A stretch of 64,000 bases of DNA from Runella rosea (lineage in GTDB: Bacteria; Bacteroidota; Bacteroidia; Cytophagales; Spirosomataceae), in the NCBI RefSeq assembly GCF_003325355.1, contig NZ_CP030850.1:3844001-3908000 (forward strand), in the 5' to 3' direction. Positions 34,339-44,185 of the stretch are shown piece by piece. Made by a program: the position numbers and the translations under genes. How positions within the stretch are numbered: the first letter of the stretch is position 1; every line of letters starts with the position of its first letter. The notes under the pieces were generated by a model. The model was not told the origin of the DNA. It saw nothing but the letters and a program-made list of their open reading frames with translations, and ran no database searches.

Positions 34339-34548
34339 ATGGCAACCGACCAATTGTTATTGAAAGAGTTTAACAAACTGCCCGCTTCTTTACAGCAGGA
34401 AGTACTAGACTTTGTTGGCTATCTTTCTTCTAAGTATAAAACAAAGCGTTCTGTACCCAAACGTAAAGCCGGCAGTATGAAGGGTTTAGTTTCGTATATT
34501 TCAGACGACTTCAATGCTCCCCTGGAGGATTTCAAAGAGTATATGTAA
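34339..34548 (+). CDS. DUF2281-type antitoxin (VapB-like)
   Basis: This 69-residue protein begins MATDQLLLKEFNKLPASLQQEVLDFVGYL, the helix typical of DUF2281 antitoxins, and ends in an acidic region SDDFNAPLEDFKEYM, which in this group wraps into the toxin active site. It lies 12 bp upstream of a PIN-domain toxin. The pair should be autoregulated, and the antitoxin should neutralise the RNase. The start at 34339 fits family length; the longer frame back to 34147 adds unrelated sequence. Confidence 0.82.
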   Translation: MATDQLLLKEFNKLPASLQQEVLDFVGYLSSKYKTKRSVPKRKAGSMKGLVSYISDDFNAPLEDFKEYM

Positions 34549-34560
34549 AAATTATTCGTA

Positions 34561-34935
34561 ATGTATTTATTGGACACGCATACTTTGTTGTGGTATTTGG
34601 AAGAAAATGCTCAGTTATCCCCCAAAGTCAAGAAGTTAATAGAACACCGAATTTGCTTCGTTCACATCGCTTCTTTTTGGGAAATAGCCATAAAGGTTTC
34701 CATTGGCAAGCTTGCTCTTACATATACCATTGACCAGATGATAGCTCAGTTACGAAAAGAAGCCATTACGATTTTACCAATTTCCGAAAAAGCCATTGAA
34801 GTAGTAAAAACCCTGCCGCTCCATCATCGTGACCCATTCGACAGGCTCTTGATTGCAGAGGCCATCACTCAAAACTATATTCTGCTGAGTATTGATATAC
34901 AAATAGACCCTTATCCTGTTCAAAGGATTTGGTAG
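34561..34935 (+). CDS. PIN-domain RNase toxin (VapC-like)
   Basis: This 124-residue toxin has the PIN fold with acidic residues Asp5 (MYLLDTHTLLWYL), Glu41 (ASFWEIAIKVSIGKL), Asp94 (HHRDPFDRLLIAEA) and Asp112 (LLSIDIQIDPY), which bind Mg2+/Mn2+ for RNA cleavage. The closest group is the PIN/Sll0205-type toxins, which pair with DUF2281 antitoxins, as here. VapC toxins often cut tRNA or rRNA, but the target is unknown. All catalytic residues are present, so the toxin is probably active. Confidence 0.88.
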   Translation: MYLLDTHTLLWYLEENAQLSPKVKKLIEHRICFVHIASFWEIAIKVSIGKLALTYTIDQMIAQLRKEAITILPISEKAIEVVKTLPLHHRDPFDRLLIAEAITQNYILLSIDIQIDPYPVQRIW

Positions 34936-35056
34936 TTATTCCCTTCATCCTATCGTCCGTGCCTTTACGCCACGTCATTGAGGGCGTTTGCCACCTTTAT
35001 TTTCAGGCTTCATTGGGTTGTTTTTGATTTGCATCATCATCCTTATCTTTACCACT

Positions 35057-36235
35057 ATGCAAATCAACAAATGGCGACTTTTTTGGCTTCATTATGCTAT
35101 CATTCTTCTCTTTTTGCTATTATGGACTTTTGCTCTAAATGATTATCTCTGGATTTATCGCACTGAACATGTAAACGCCTTTATCCCCTGGCAATCTATT
35201 CTAATAGACTTATTTGCCAACAAAAATGCCCCCTTTATCAATGCATTTTTGTTGACTTCAATATCAATGTACTTTTACTTGTATATTTTTCAGGATTTGC
35301 TTCAAAAACAGTTTAAAAGTTTTGTAATTAAATTTTACTTATTCCTCGGATTTTTGATATTTCTTCAAATCATTCTTTGGGCTTTTCACGATTGGTTGCT
35401 GTTTAATTACACTTACGAATATGAAAAAAATCTGGCATGGATAGAGACTCAAAAAAATAATGGTAATCTGTTTCGTCCATTTTTTCCTCTTTTAGTGGAT
35501 TCTTTTACGATTCTTACTCAAAACGGATTCGTAAGTATGTTACTTGGACTGAGGATTGATGATATTATTTTTTATCTCCTCTACACCGCCTTCTTTACCC
35601 TCATCATGTACGTTTGGCAAAGCCGCCGGCGGGAGGCAGAATTGGAAAAACTACAACGCGAAACGGAAATCCAGTCGTTGAAGGCGCAGTTGAACCCGCA
35701 TTTTTTGTTCAATTCGCTCAATACCATTTACGGTTCGGCTCTCACGGAAAAAGATACCTCAACGGCGCAGTTGGTCCAACAGCTTTCAGGGATTTTGCGG
35801 CACAGTGTCGAGGAAGTGCAGCAGGAAAAAACGGATATTCAAAAAGAACTGATGTTTATTGAAAAGTACATCGCACTTCAACGCGCCCGCTTGCCGGAGC
35901 ACCCCAATGTTTCGATTCAATCCACGCTGTTTTGGGACCAAGAACCCGCCGACATTGCGCCGCTGCTGCTGATTCCGTTGATCGAAAATGCGTTTCAGTA
36001 TGGCGTCAGCATTGATGAGCCGAGCTTTGTGCGCGTGGACTTGCGAGTGGAAGACCGAACACTGCACCTTACCGTAAAAAACAGTATTACAACTCACCAC
36101 TCCGAAAAAAAAGGCGCGGGAACGGGTTTGAAAAATACCGAAAAACGCTTGGCGTTGCTTTATCCTGACCGGTATTCATTACATTGTGGCCGACAACAAG
36201 ATACCTTTGAAATTGATTTGACCCTTCAGCTGTAA
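35057..36235 (+). CDS. LytS-like sensor histidine kinase
   Basis: This 392-residue kinase has about four N-terminal membrane spans and then the His_kinase domain (PF06580): LKAQLNPHFLFNSLNTIYG with the phosphoacceptor His, and the ATP-binding region LLLIPLIENAFQYG and GAGTGLKNTEKRLALLYP. It lacks a separate sensor domain, so the spans may sense membrane state. I chose the ATG at 35057 (MQINKWRLFWLHYAIILL), typical of the family; a TTG at 34988 adds another hydrophobic segment. The first half of the gene is distinctly more AT-rich than the kinase half. Its stop lies 3 bp before the LytTR regulator gene. Confidence 0.9.
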   Translation: MQINKWRLFWLHYAIILLFLLLWTFALNDYLWIYRTEHVNAFIPWQSILIDLFANKNAPFINAFLLTSISMYFYLYIFQDLLQKQFKSFVIKFYLFLGFLIFLQIILWAFHDWLLFNYTYEYEKNLAWIETQKNNGNLFRPFFPLLVDSFTILTQNGFVSMLLGLRIDDIIFYLLYTAFFTLIMYVWQSRRREAELEKLQRETEIQSLKAQLNPHFLFNSLNTIYGSALTEKDTSTAQLVQQLSGILRHSVEEVQQEKTDIQKELMFIEKYIALQRARLPEHPNVSIQSTLFWDQEPADIAPLLLIPLIENAFQYGVSIDEPSFVRVDLRVEDRTLHLTVKNSITTHHSEKKGAGTGLKNTEKRLALLYPDRYSLHCGRQQDTFEIDLTLQL

Positions 36236-36238
36236 GCT

Positions 36239-36919
36239 ATGAAAATCTCCTGCATCGCCATTGACGACGAACCAGCCTCCTTGGCCGTTATTGAGCAATA
36301 CGCAGAGCTGGTACCGTTTCTGGCCTTGAAACGTACGTTTGTGAGCGTCAAAGAAGCATTGGCTTTTCTCAAAAATGAGCGGGTGGATTGTGTTTTTTTA
36401 GATGTAAAAATGCCCGATATGCCCGGTACGGAACTGGCGCGTATCCTGCGCGGACAAACGCAGATCATATTCATCACGGCCTATTCCGAGTATGCCGTGC
36501 AGGGTTTTGAAGTACAGGCCATTGATTATCTGCTGAAACCCATCGAATTTGACCGCTTTTTGCAGGCGGTCAATCGGGTTCATGCGCACCTCAGCCAACG
36601 CATAGAAGGCCAAAGTTCTATCTTTGTCAAGGAAGGCTACGATTGGGTACGGGTGTCTTTGAATGAGATTCTGTACATTCAGTCCGACACGAATCTGCTG
36701 TTTATTTACGAGCAAAATCGCCGCGTCATCACGCGCATGACCATGACCGAGATGTTGAGCTTATTACCGTCGGAGCGATTCATCCGCGTTCATAAATCGT
36801 TCATTGTCGCGATTGAAGCCATCCAAAAAATAGAACGCCATCAACTCACCTTGGCCAAAGGAAATGTGCCGATCGGCGAACTGTACCGCGAGGGCTTAGA
36901 GCGGTTGCTGTTGCGATAA
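36239..36919 (+). CDS. LytTR-family response regulator
   Basis: This 226-residue protein has a receiver domain with acidic residues DDE near residue 9, phospho-acceptor Asp55 (CVFLDVKMPDMPG), a Thr (FITAYSEYA) and Lys (DYLLKPI), then a LytTR DNA-binding domain from about residue 120 (DTNLLFIYEQNRRVITRMTM ... RFIRVHKSFIVAIEAI). It is cognate to the kinase 3 bp upstream. LytTR regulators usually control envelope or adhesion functions; the target is not known. A strong terminator follows. Confidence 0.93.
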   Translation: MKISCIAIDDEPASLAVIEQYAELVPFLALKRTFVSVKEALAFLKNERVDCVFLDVKMPDMPGTELARILRGQTQIIFITAYSEYAVQGFEVQAIDYLLKPIEFDRFLQAVNRVHAHLSQRIEGQSSIFVKEGYDWVRVSLNEILYIQSDTNLLFIYEQNRRVITRMTMTEMLSLLPSERFIRVHKSFIVAIEAIQKIERHQLTLAKGNVPIGELYREGLERLLLR

Positions 36920-36923
36920 AAAA

Positions 36924-36956
36924 AGAGAGCCGCCCTTTTATTTGGCGGCTCTCTTC
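36924..36956. terminator. Bidirectional terminator after the LytTR regulator
   Basis: Perfect 11-bp stem AGAGAGCCGCC with GGCGGCTCTCT, 9-nt loop, with A and T runs on its flanks. Confidence 0.88.
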
Positions 36957-36981
36957 GTACATATTACTTTAATTCAGTGAT

Positions 36982-39096
<2,115 letters not shown>

Positions 39097-39360
39097 TCAC
39101 CCCCACCAAATGTGAGATAAAAGCCCTACCTCGTTTCTCAATTCGGTTTCTGAAATCTCAATAGGTCGCTGGAGATTTTCTGAATAGCAATCACAACTTG
39201 TGAACAATCGGTCTATTAGCCGTTGAAATTTAGAGTCATGAACAATCTCGTTGTCTCTATCATGCTTCCACTGCTGGAAGAACGCATTTGTGAATTTTTC
39301 TACGCTGCTCCCTTTGTTAAGGTAGTTGTCTATAAGCAGTTTGTATTTTTGTTCAGTCAT
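39097..39360 (-). CDS. Colicin-type self-protective immunity protein
   Basis: This 87-residue, helical, acidic protein resembles the bacterial self-protective colicin-like immunity family (PF09204): YKLLIDNYLNKGSSVEKFTNAFF, then FQRLIDRLFTSCDCYSENL, and an ending ISETELRNEVGLLSHIWWG. The LIDNYLNG..S..F start and the helix-helix-acidic loop order are characteristic. Such proteins bind a tRNase toxin such as colicin D or E5 and protect the producer. No toxin gene is intact here; a 23-codon fragment directly upstream could be its last piece. The region is AT-rich and resembles an accessory cassette, so it may be an orphan immunity gene. Confidence 0.7.
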   Translation of the reverse strand: MTEQKYKLLIDNYLNKGSSVEKFTNAFFQQWKHDRDNEIVHDSKFQRLIDRLFTSCDCYSENLQRPIEISETELRNEVGLLSHIWWG

Positions 39361-39368
39361 ATAAACGT

Positions 39369-39440
39369 TTAGGATAATTCAATCAAGTCGCCGTTATCAA
39401 ACATATCCTGCTTATCATAAAATTCATTGTTGAACTGCAT
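39369..39440 (-). pseudogene. 23-codon frame, possible tail of a lost toxin
   Basis: From an ATG at 39440 the frame reads MQFNNEFYDKQDMFDNGDLIEL, ends with TAA at 39371-39369, and is followed 8 bp later by the immunity gene start. In-frame stops lie above it. Charged, Asp-rich tails of this kind, directly before an immunity gene, suit the end of a polymorphic toxin, but nothing here proves it. Confidence 0.35.
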
Positions 39441-39543
39441 TTCTGGCCGCTTTTAAGGCCTGTATTCCAGTCTATTGCCTTTTGTTTTCAGTAGCTGATA
39501 TTTCAGTGTCCATTCTCACCACTGGCAGTACTACTTTTGTTGG

Positions 39544-40290
39544 CTAACGAATTTCTTTCTGTTTAATTTTCTTTCCGTGTCTAAAGCCAACCTGTCTTGC
39601 TTCATTTCCTACTGACTTTCTAAAATCAACAGCGTCGAGCCCTTGTAAATTTTCCCATACAATATTGATAGGCATATACATGACATCATTAATTCCAATG
39701 TCAATATATGGGCAATCTCCGTCGTAATCGATACTGATTTTCCATTGTCCATTTACTTTTTTACGGATTACTTCTCCAACGTAGGCAACTAAGTTGTCAT
39801 AAATGTCAGTGAGGGCTTTATCAATATCATAAAGTTCTGTCTGTATAGAAACGATGTCCAAACTTTTATAGCTTTTGTCAAGTTGCTTAATATCAATTTG
39901 GAGTTTGTCTGCCAGTTCCGAAATAAGTCTGTCAACTTGGTTAATGAGGTTGGATTGATATTTTGAATAAAATCTCCAATGGTCAACTGAACTGCCTCGA
40001 TTGTTAGCATAGTCGTCCTTAACTCGCTTATGCCATTTTACAGATTTTGCAAAGTAGTCTTTGGGATAAATGTCGCCTTTACCTGCAAGCAAGGTGCCAT
40101 TTGGGTCAAATACAAAAAGAATTCTATCATTAGGCAATTCGTAAACTAAGTCTTGTTTTATATAACCAGATGCATAGGTTTCCTTTGACTCTTTTGTGTA
40201 TTCATCGTGAAGTCGTCCTTCAGACTTTATTAAGTCTTGGACTTGCTTCTTCGTCAGTCGCCTTTCGTTTAATGATTTGCGTTGTCCCAT
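39544..40290 (-). CDS. Hypothetical protein in an accessory patch
   Basis: I do not recognise this 248-residue protein. It has a basic N-terminus (MGQRKSLNERRLTKKQVQD), no signal peptide or membrane spans, a helical middle (YQSNLINQVDRLISELADKLQIDI), and a conserved-looking C-terminal part (KISIDYDGDCPYIDIGINDVMYMPINIVWENLQGL). Its base composition is AT-rich compared with its core-gene neighbours. It has its own strong promoter (40310-40341) and lies upstream of a toxin-like fragment and colicin-type immunity gene on the same strand, with a 103-bp gap. A role in the same toxin or immunity module is possible, but only from position. Confidence 0.6.
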   Translation of the reverse strand: MGQRKSLNERRLTKKQVQDLIKSEGRLHDEYTKESKETYASGYIKQDLVYELPNDRILFVFDPNGTLLAGKGDIYPKDYFAKSVKWHKRVKDDYANNRGSSVDHWRFYSKYQSNLINQVDRLISELADKLQIDIKQLDKSYKSLDIVSIQTELYDIDKALTDIYDNLVAYVGEVIRKKVNGQWKISIDYDGDCPYIDIGINDVMYMPINIVWENLQGLDAVDFRKSVGNEARQVGFRHGKKIKQKEIR

Positions 40291-40309
40291 TGTTGTTGTT
40301 GTGTTGTTG

Positions 40310-40341
40310 CAAAGGTATTTTGTTAGGGTAATATTCTCAAA
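40310..40341 (-). promoter_or_regulatory. Promoter of the 248-residue hypothetical gene
   Basis: On the minus strand TTTG (40341-40338) and TACCTTTG (40317-40310) are separated by 20 nt, a textbook Bacteroidota promoter. The start codon lies 19 nt past the -7 box. Confidence 0.75.
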
Positions 40342-40793
40342 AGGAGTTTTATAGGATGAAGTTTTCTATCTACCCTGCTTATCATAAATCCTATTATAAG
40401 ACTACTTGTATCTCACTGAAATAACTTTACACTAACCATTTAAATTTATGTAGGCGAACCGCTTTTTCTGATTTAACTATCTGTATTTTAGATAATTAAT
40501 CTACATTCAATACATTAAGTCCTCCCGTTTCGTAAGACACAATTATACAGAAAATGCTCTGATGTAGTTGAAAAAGATGTTCGCCCGATTGAACACTTTT
40601 TGTCAAGCCCTATTACTTGGAAGGCAGGGCCTTCACATTTCACTCCCCTCCTATTAAATCTGACACAACACTTTCTACGCTTCGTCGGAATTTGCCGGCG
40701 TAGCACTCGCCCATCCGCTATTTTTGATTCAACAAACAGCCGAAAGCACCTAATTCAAACAAAAATTAACCGAAACTTAAAACCTTTATAACC
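40342..40793. other. Intergenic region before the 2TM gene
   Basis: No gene is supported in this AT-rich stretch, which joins the accessory patch to core genes. Confidence 0.5.
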
Positions 40794-41078
40794 ATGAACA
40801 CAACCTTCACCTCCGCCCCCGAACGCAATGAATTTTTAATGAAAATCGCCCGCCGTCGGGTGAAATTTCAAAAACACGCCATCGTTTATTTAATCGTTTG
40901 TTCTGTTATTTCGTTGCTGTGTCTGGTCTCAGGCGGCCGAGTACCCGTTGATTTGTGGTGGGCGTGGGGTATTGGCTTAGGGTTTCACGGCATCGGAGCT
41001 TACGGCCTGCTACTTGATGAGCAAAAAGCCACGGAAGAAGAATACCGAAAATTGCTCCGTCAGGAAAGAGAAAATTAA
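40794..41078 (+). CDS. Small 2TM-domain membrane protein
   Basis: This 94-residue protein fits the 2TM domain (PF13239): a basic N-terminal helix (RRRVKFQKHAIVYLIV), two membrane spans at about 28-46 and 54-74 (LWWAWGIGLGFHGIGAYGLL), and a charged C-terminal helix. In Bacteroidota this domain often precedes LytTR or histidine-kinase modules, but here it is free-standing. Its role is unknown. It ends before a 19-bp terminator stem. Confidence 0.8.
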   Translation: MNTTFTSAPERNEFLMKIARRRVKFQKHAIVYLIVCSVISLLCLVSGGRVPVDLWWAWGIGLGFHGIGAYGLLLDEQKATEEEYRKLLRQEREN

Positions 41079-41122
41079 AAATCACTCACCATTATTAGTC
41101 AATCTCAAGGTAGAGTTGCCCC

Positions 41123-41172
41123 AAAACGGGGGATGAGTTTAGCTACAAACGTTAAACTCATCCCCCGTTTTC
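41123..41172 (+). terminator. Terminator after the 2TM gene
   Basis: A perfect 19-bp stem (41123-41141 with 41153-41171), 11-nt loop, begins with AAAACGGGGGATG and ends in CCCCCGTTTT. Confidence 0.88.
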
Positions 41173-41194
41173 ATGATGAAAAATGAAGAATAGG

Positions 41195-41225
41195 TTGCAT
41201 TTGCTAATCATTTAGCCAACATTTG
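41195..41225 (+). promoter_or_regulatory. Promoter of the phosphoesterase gene
   Basis: TTG (41195-41197), 20 nt, then AACATTTG (41218-41225), one mismatch from TAnnTTTG. The leader would be about 45 nt. Confidence 0.6.
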
Positions 41226-41272
41226 TATCTGTCAACACCTTGGTTTTGAAAAAGCGGCGGCTACCCAAAACA

Positions 41273-42004
41273 ATGAAGAGAACGTTAGTAATTGGTGACA
41301 TACACGGCGGGCTGAAGGCTTTGTTGCAAGCGCTTGGACGCGCAGAGATTCAACCCAGCGACACCCTTATCTTCTTGGGCGACTATGTAGATGGTTGGAG
41401 CGAATCCGCCCAAGTCATTACCTTTCTTATGGAACTAGCGACCACGCAAACCTGCCTTTTCATGAAAGGAAACCATGATATGTGGTGCGAAAACTGGCTT
41501 GACAGCGGCCTAGCACCCCACGTTTGGCTCATGCACGGCGGAAGCAGCACGGCGGAGAGTTACCGATACATGGATTTTCAAACCCGCCAAATCCATTTGT
41601 CATTTTTCAACCAATTGAAAAGTTATCACATCGACTCGCAAAATCGTCTGTTTGTGCACGCGGGTTTTGCTTCCATTCACGGCCCCGAAGATGAGCACGA
41701 TGACAACAATTTTTTGTGGGACCGAACCCTCTGGGAAACCGCGCTCACAATAGAACGCCGGAACCAAAAGGACGAAGCCATGATTCCCAAACGCCTGAAA
41801 CTTTTCAAAGAGATATTTATCGGTCATACGCCCACGCTCAATTATAACATAGATGTTCCGATGCACGCTGCCACGGTTTGGAACATCGACACGGGGGCCG
41901 CTTTTCACGGCAGACTTAGTATCATGGACATCGACACCAAGGAGTTTTGGCAAAGCGACGTCGTGCAAAGTTTATATCCCAACGAAAAAGGGCGAAACAA
42001 TTAA
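41273..42004 (+). CDS. PP1-like serine/threonine metallophosphoesterase
   Basis: This 243-residue enzyme has the calcineurin-like metallophosphoesterase core: VIGDIHGG with Asp9 and His11, FLGDYVDG, the catalytic FMKGNHDMW, and FVHAGF further on, followed by GHTPTLNY. The pattern is of the PP1/PPP-type protein phosphatases also seen as diadenosine-tetraphosphatase-like enzymes in bacteria. It needs two metals (Mn2+/Fe). The start is the ATG at 41273; a TTG at 41240 adds unrelated basic residues. It is cytoplasmic and ends convergent with recO, with only 27 bp between them. Confidence 0.87.
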   Translation: MKRTLVIGDIHGGLKALLQALGRAEIQPSDTLIFLGDYVDGWSESAQVITFLMELATTQTCLFMKGNHDMWCENWLDSGLAPHVWLMHGGSSTAESYRYMDFQTRQIHLSFFNQLKSYHIDSQNRLFVHAGFASIHGPEDEHDDNNFLWDRTLWETALTIERRNQKDEAMIPKRLKLFKEIFIGHTPTLNYNIDVPMHAATVWNIDTGAAFHGRLSIMDIDTKEFWQSDVVQSLYPNEKGRNN

Positions 42005-42031
42005 GGATATAAAAATTTCATAATCAGACAC

Positions 42032-42727
42032 TTACTTCATCAATTCCCGCAATACATCCAGCGACTTGATTTCGCCCAAACCTTCTAAATGGATTTTGAA
42101 GTAAAAAATAAGGGTATCCAATAATTGCCCACGCCGCTGCCGGTCCAACGACGCGGGGTAATCAAACGGCATCAGAATGAAATTCTGCGTGACTTCGCGG
42201 GTGGAAGCATCTAGCGCGTAAGGGTATAGATTTTCTTTGAGCTGCTGTTCCATTTCATGGACGGTTTCGGCCCCAAATCCCAGATAAAAGGCGTATTTAG
42301 CCAGAAACTGCAAGTGAAAATTCTCAAAATGTTGATCGGCTTCTTCGAGGTAGATAATCCCTTCCATCAAAAAATGGAAAAGCGGCTGATTGGCTTCTTC
42401 TTCACGCAGGGTTTTGACCAACATTTCCGTTACAAACAGCGCAATGCTTGATTTGATAAAATCAAACGGCAAACTTCGAAACGGCAAACTGCACTTCACT
42501 TCCGAAAGCCGATGAATGGTTTGCTCTTTGTTTTTGTGATAAACGACTAAATCTAGTAAAGTAAGCGGCTGAAAAAGAGCGATGCGGTTGGTTTTGGATT
42601 TTGCACTGCGTACGCCGTTTACAATGTAACTTTGAATGCCAAAATCTTCGGTGTAAATCTTAACGATAATGGAAGTTTCACGGTAGCGAATATAATTGAG
42701 AACAATACCGCGTGTTTTGTGGAGCAT
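42032..42727 (-). CDS. recO: DNA repair protein RecO
   Basis: RecO helps RecF/RecR load RecA on gapped DNA and anneals single strands. The 231-residue protein has the N-terminal OB fold (MLHKTRGIVLNYIRYRETSIIVKIYTEDFG), the GVRSAKSKTNRIALFQPLTLLDLVVYHK motif of Bacteroidota RecO, and the helical C-terminal part. It lacks the zinc-binding cysteine cluster found in many Gram-positive RecO proteins. I start it at the ATG at 42727, which matches the family; a frame ten codons longer adds CYFRFKVTL and overlaps the argB promoter. It is divergent from argB across only 45 bp. Confidence 0.9.
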   Translation of the reverse strand: MLHKTRGIVLNYIRYRETSIIVKIYTEDFGIQSYIVNGVRSAKSKTNRIALFQPLTLLDLVVYHKNKEQTIHRLSEVKCSLPFRSLPFDFIKSSIALFVTEMLVKTLREEEANQPLFHFLMEGIIYLEEADQHFENFHLQFLAKYAFYLGFGAETVHEMEQQLKENLYPYALDASTREVTQNFILMPFDYPASLDRQRRGQLLDTLIFYFKIHLEGLGEIKSLDVLRELMK

Positions 42728-42732
42728 GAGTG

Positions 42733-42740
42733 TAACTTTG
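42733..42740 (+). promoter_or_regulatory. -7 box of argB
   Basis: TAACTTTG matches TAnnTTTG and lies 33 bp before the argB ATG. Its -33 region falls inside the recO coding region. Confidence 0.45.
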
Positions 42741-42772
42741 AAGCGAAAATAACACAAAATGTACAGATTTTT

Positions 42773-43582
42773 ATGAAACCAAAGCTATACGTTGTCAAGA
42801 TTGGCGGAAATATAATCGACAATTCCGAGGCGCTACGTTCTTTTCTGACCTCTTTTGCGGCGTTGAAAGGCAATAAGATTTTGCTCCACGGAGGAGGTAA
42901 AATCGCCACCCAAGTGGCCGAAAAATTGGGAATCCCCACCGAAATGGTGGAAGGGCGCCGTATCACCGACCACGCCATGCTCGATGTGGTAACAATGGTC
43001 TACGGAGGATTGGTAAACAAAAACATCGTGGCCACCCTCCAATCGTTAAACAGCAACGCCATCGGGCTTACGGGCGCGGATGCGGGCCTGATTCGAGCAC
43101 ACAAACGCCCCGTCAATGACAAAGTAGACCCCGTGATTGACTACGGTTTTGTGGGAGATATTGACGCCGTCAATGGCAAGCAATTGACCGCCTTCCTAAA
43201 AAACAAACTCCTGCCCATCATCGCACCATTAACCTTTGACCCCACCTTGGGCGTGATGCTCAACACCAATGCCGACACAATGGCCTCGGCCGTAGCCGTT
43301 GGATTATCTGAATTTTATGACGTAAATCTGGTCTATTGTTTTGAAAAAAATGGCGTGCTGCTCGATGCCGACAACGACGACACCGTCATTCCTGTACTGA
43401 CGCCTGAACTTTACGCCACTTGCAAAACCGCAGGAGCTATTTATAAAGGCATGATTCCGAAACTAGACAATGCCTTTGCGGCCCTGCGCAACGGCGTTGC
43501 GGAGGTGACTATTTGCCATGCCGACCAACTCGGTTTGGCATTAACCAAAAAAACAGCCGGGACAAAACTTACGCTTGGTTAA
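42773..43582 (+). CDS. argB: Acetylglutamate kinase (ArgB)
   Basis: ArgB phosphorylates N-acetylglutamate (in Bacteroidota, sometimes N-succinylglutamate) in arginine synthesis. The 269-residue protein has the amino-acid-kinase fold: VVKIGGNIIDN at the N-terminus, ILLHGGGKIATQVAEKLGIP, RITDHAMLDVVTMVYGGLVNKN, and the C-terminal GMIPKLDNAFAALRNGVAEV. I use the ATG at 42773, since the longer frame to 42632 overlaps recO and lies before the -7 box. No other arg genes are in the window. A RidA-family gene follows 53 bp later, perhaps in the same transcript. Confidence 0.92.
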   Translation: MKPKLYVVKIGGNIIDNSEALRSFLTSFAALKGNKILLHGGGKIATQVAEKLGIPTEMVEGRRITDHAMLDVVTMVYGGLVNKNIVATLQSLNSNAIGLTGADAGLIRAHKRPVNDKVDPVIDYGFVGDIDAVNGKQLTAFLKNKLLPIIAPLTFDPTLGVMLNTNADTMASAVAVGLSEFYDVNLVYCFEKNGVLLDADNDDTVIPVLTPELYATCKTAGAIYKGMIPKLDNAFAALRNGVAEVTICHADQLGLALTKKTAGTKLTLG

Positions 43583-43635
43583 TTCAATTCATCGCTATTT
43601 TTCATTATCCTCATTTTTCATCATCCTATAATTAC

Positions 43636-44097
43636 ATGACTCCCGAACAAAACCTTGCCAATCTGGGCATTACTCTTCCATCACCTCCCGCCAAAGGAGG
43701 CGTTTATACCCCCGTCGTTGTAACGGGTAATTTAGCTTACATTTCTGGACACATCTCTTTAGACCTCGACGGTAGCCTGATTGCGGGCAAAGTAGGCCGA
43801 GACCTCACCGCCGAAGAGGCAAAAGAAGCCTCCCGCAAAACGGGCTATTTGTTGCTCGCTACGCTTCGTTCTTATTTTGGTAGCCTCGACAAAATCAATA
43901 AAGTTGTGAAAATTCTGGGCATGATTAACGCCGTTCCAGAATTTGAACAGCACGCCTTCGTCATGAACGGTTGCAGTGAATTATTTGCCGAAATTTGGGG
44001 CCCTGAAAAAGGCGTTGGCGCCCGCAGCGCGGTAGGAATGGGCTCTCTCCCGCGCATGGCGGCGATTGAAATAGAAGTGATTTTTGAACTGGCGTAA
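43636..44097 (+). CDS. RidA-family protein (YjgF/UK114)
   Basis: This 153-residue protein matches the larger YjgF-like RidA subfamily: MTPEQNLANLGITLP at the start, VVVTGNLAYISGHISLDLDG, the LLLATLRSYFGSLDKINKVVKI helix, and a RxAVGMGSLPRMAAIEIEV ending with the conserved Arg. RidA-type proteins deaminate reactive enamine/imine intermediates of amino-acid metabolism, working as trimers. The subfamily's specific substrate is unknown. The short gap after argB suggests co-transcription. Its 3' side has a REP-like palindrome. Confidence 0.9.
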   Translation: MTPEQNLANLGITLPSPPAKGGVYTPVVVTGNLAYISGHISLDLDGSLIAGKVGRDLTAEEAKEASRKTGYLLLATLRSYFGSLDKINKVVKILGMINAVPEFEQHAFVMNGCSELFAEIWGPEKGVGARSAVGMGSLPRMAAIEIEVIFELA

Positions 44098-44100
44098 ATA

Positions 44101-44180
44101 CCTCACCGCATCTGTTTGCAGTCCCACATTTGGCATCCCTCTCCTTAACCTTAAACAAGGAGAGGGGCTGGGGGTGAGGT
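44101..44180. repeat. REP-like palindrome between RidA and sprA genes
   Basis: Nested arms: outer CCTCACC (44101-44107) with GGTGAGG (44173-44179), and inner CCCTCTCCTT (44137-44146) with AAGGAGAGGG (44157-44166). The end GGCTGGGGGTGAGG is a common bacterial interspersed palindrome. It lies between convergent genes and may also end transcription. Confidence 0.65.
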
Positions 44181-44185
44181 AAAAC

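Noticed and set aside
39407-40388. Exact 15-bp repeat CCTGCTTATCATAAA at 39407-39421 and 40374-40388 flanking the 248-residue gene, as possible insertion-site duplications
   Set aside because: No inverted repeats or transposase, the length is too great for most target duplications, and a match of this size can occur by chance in 64 kb.
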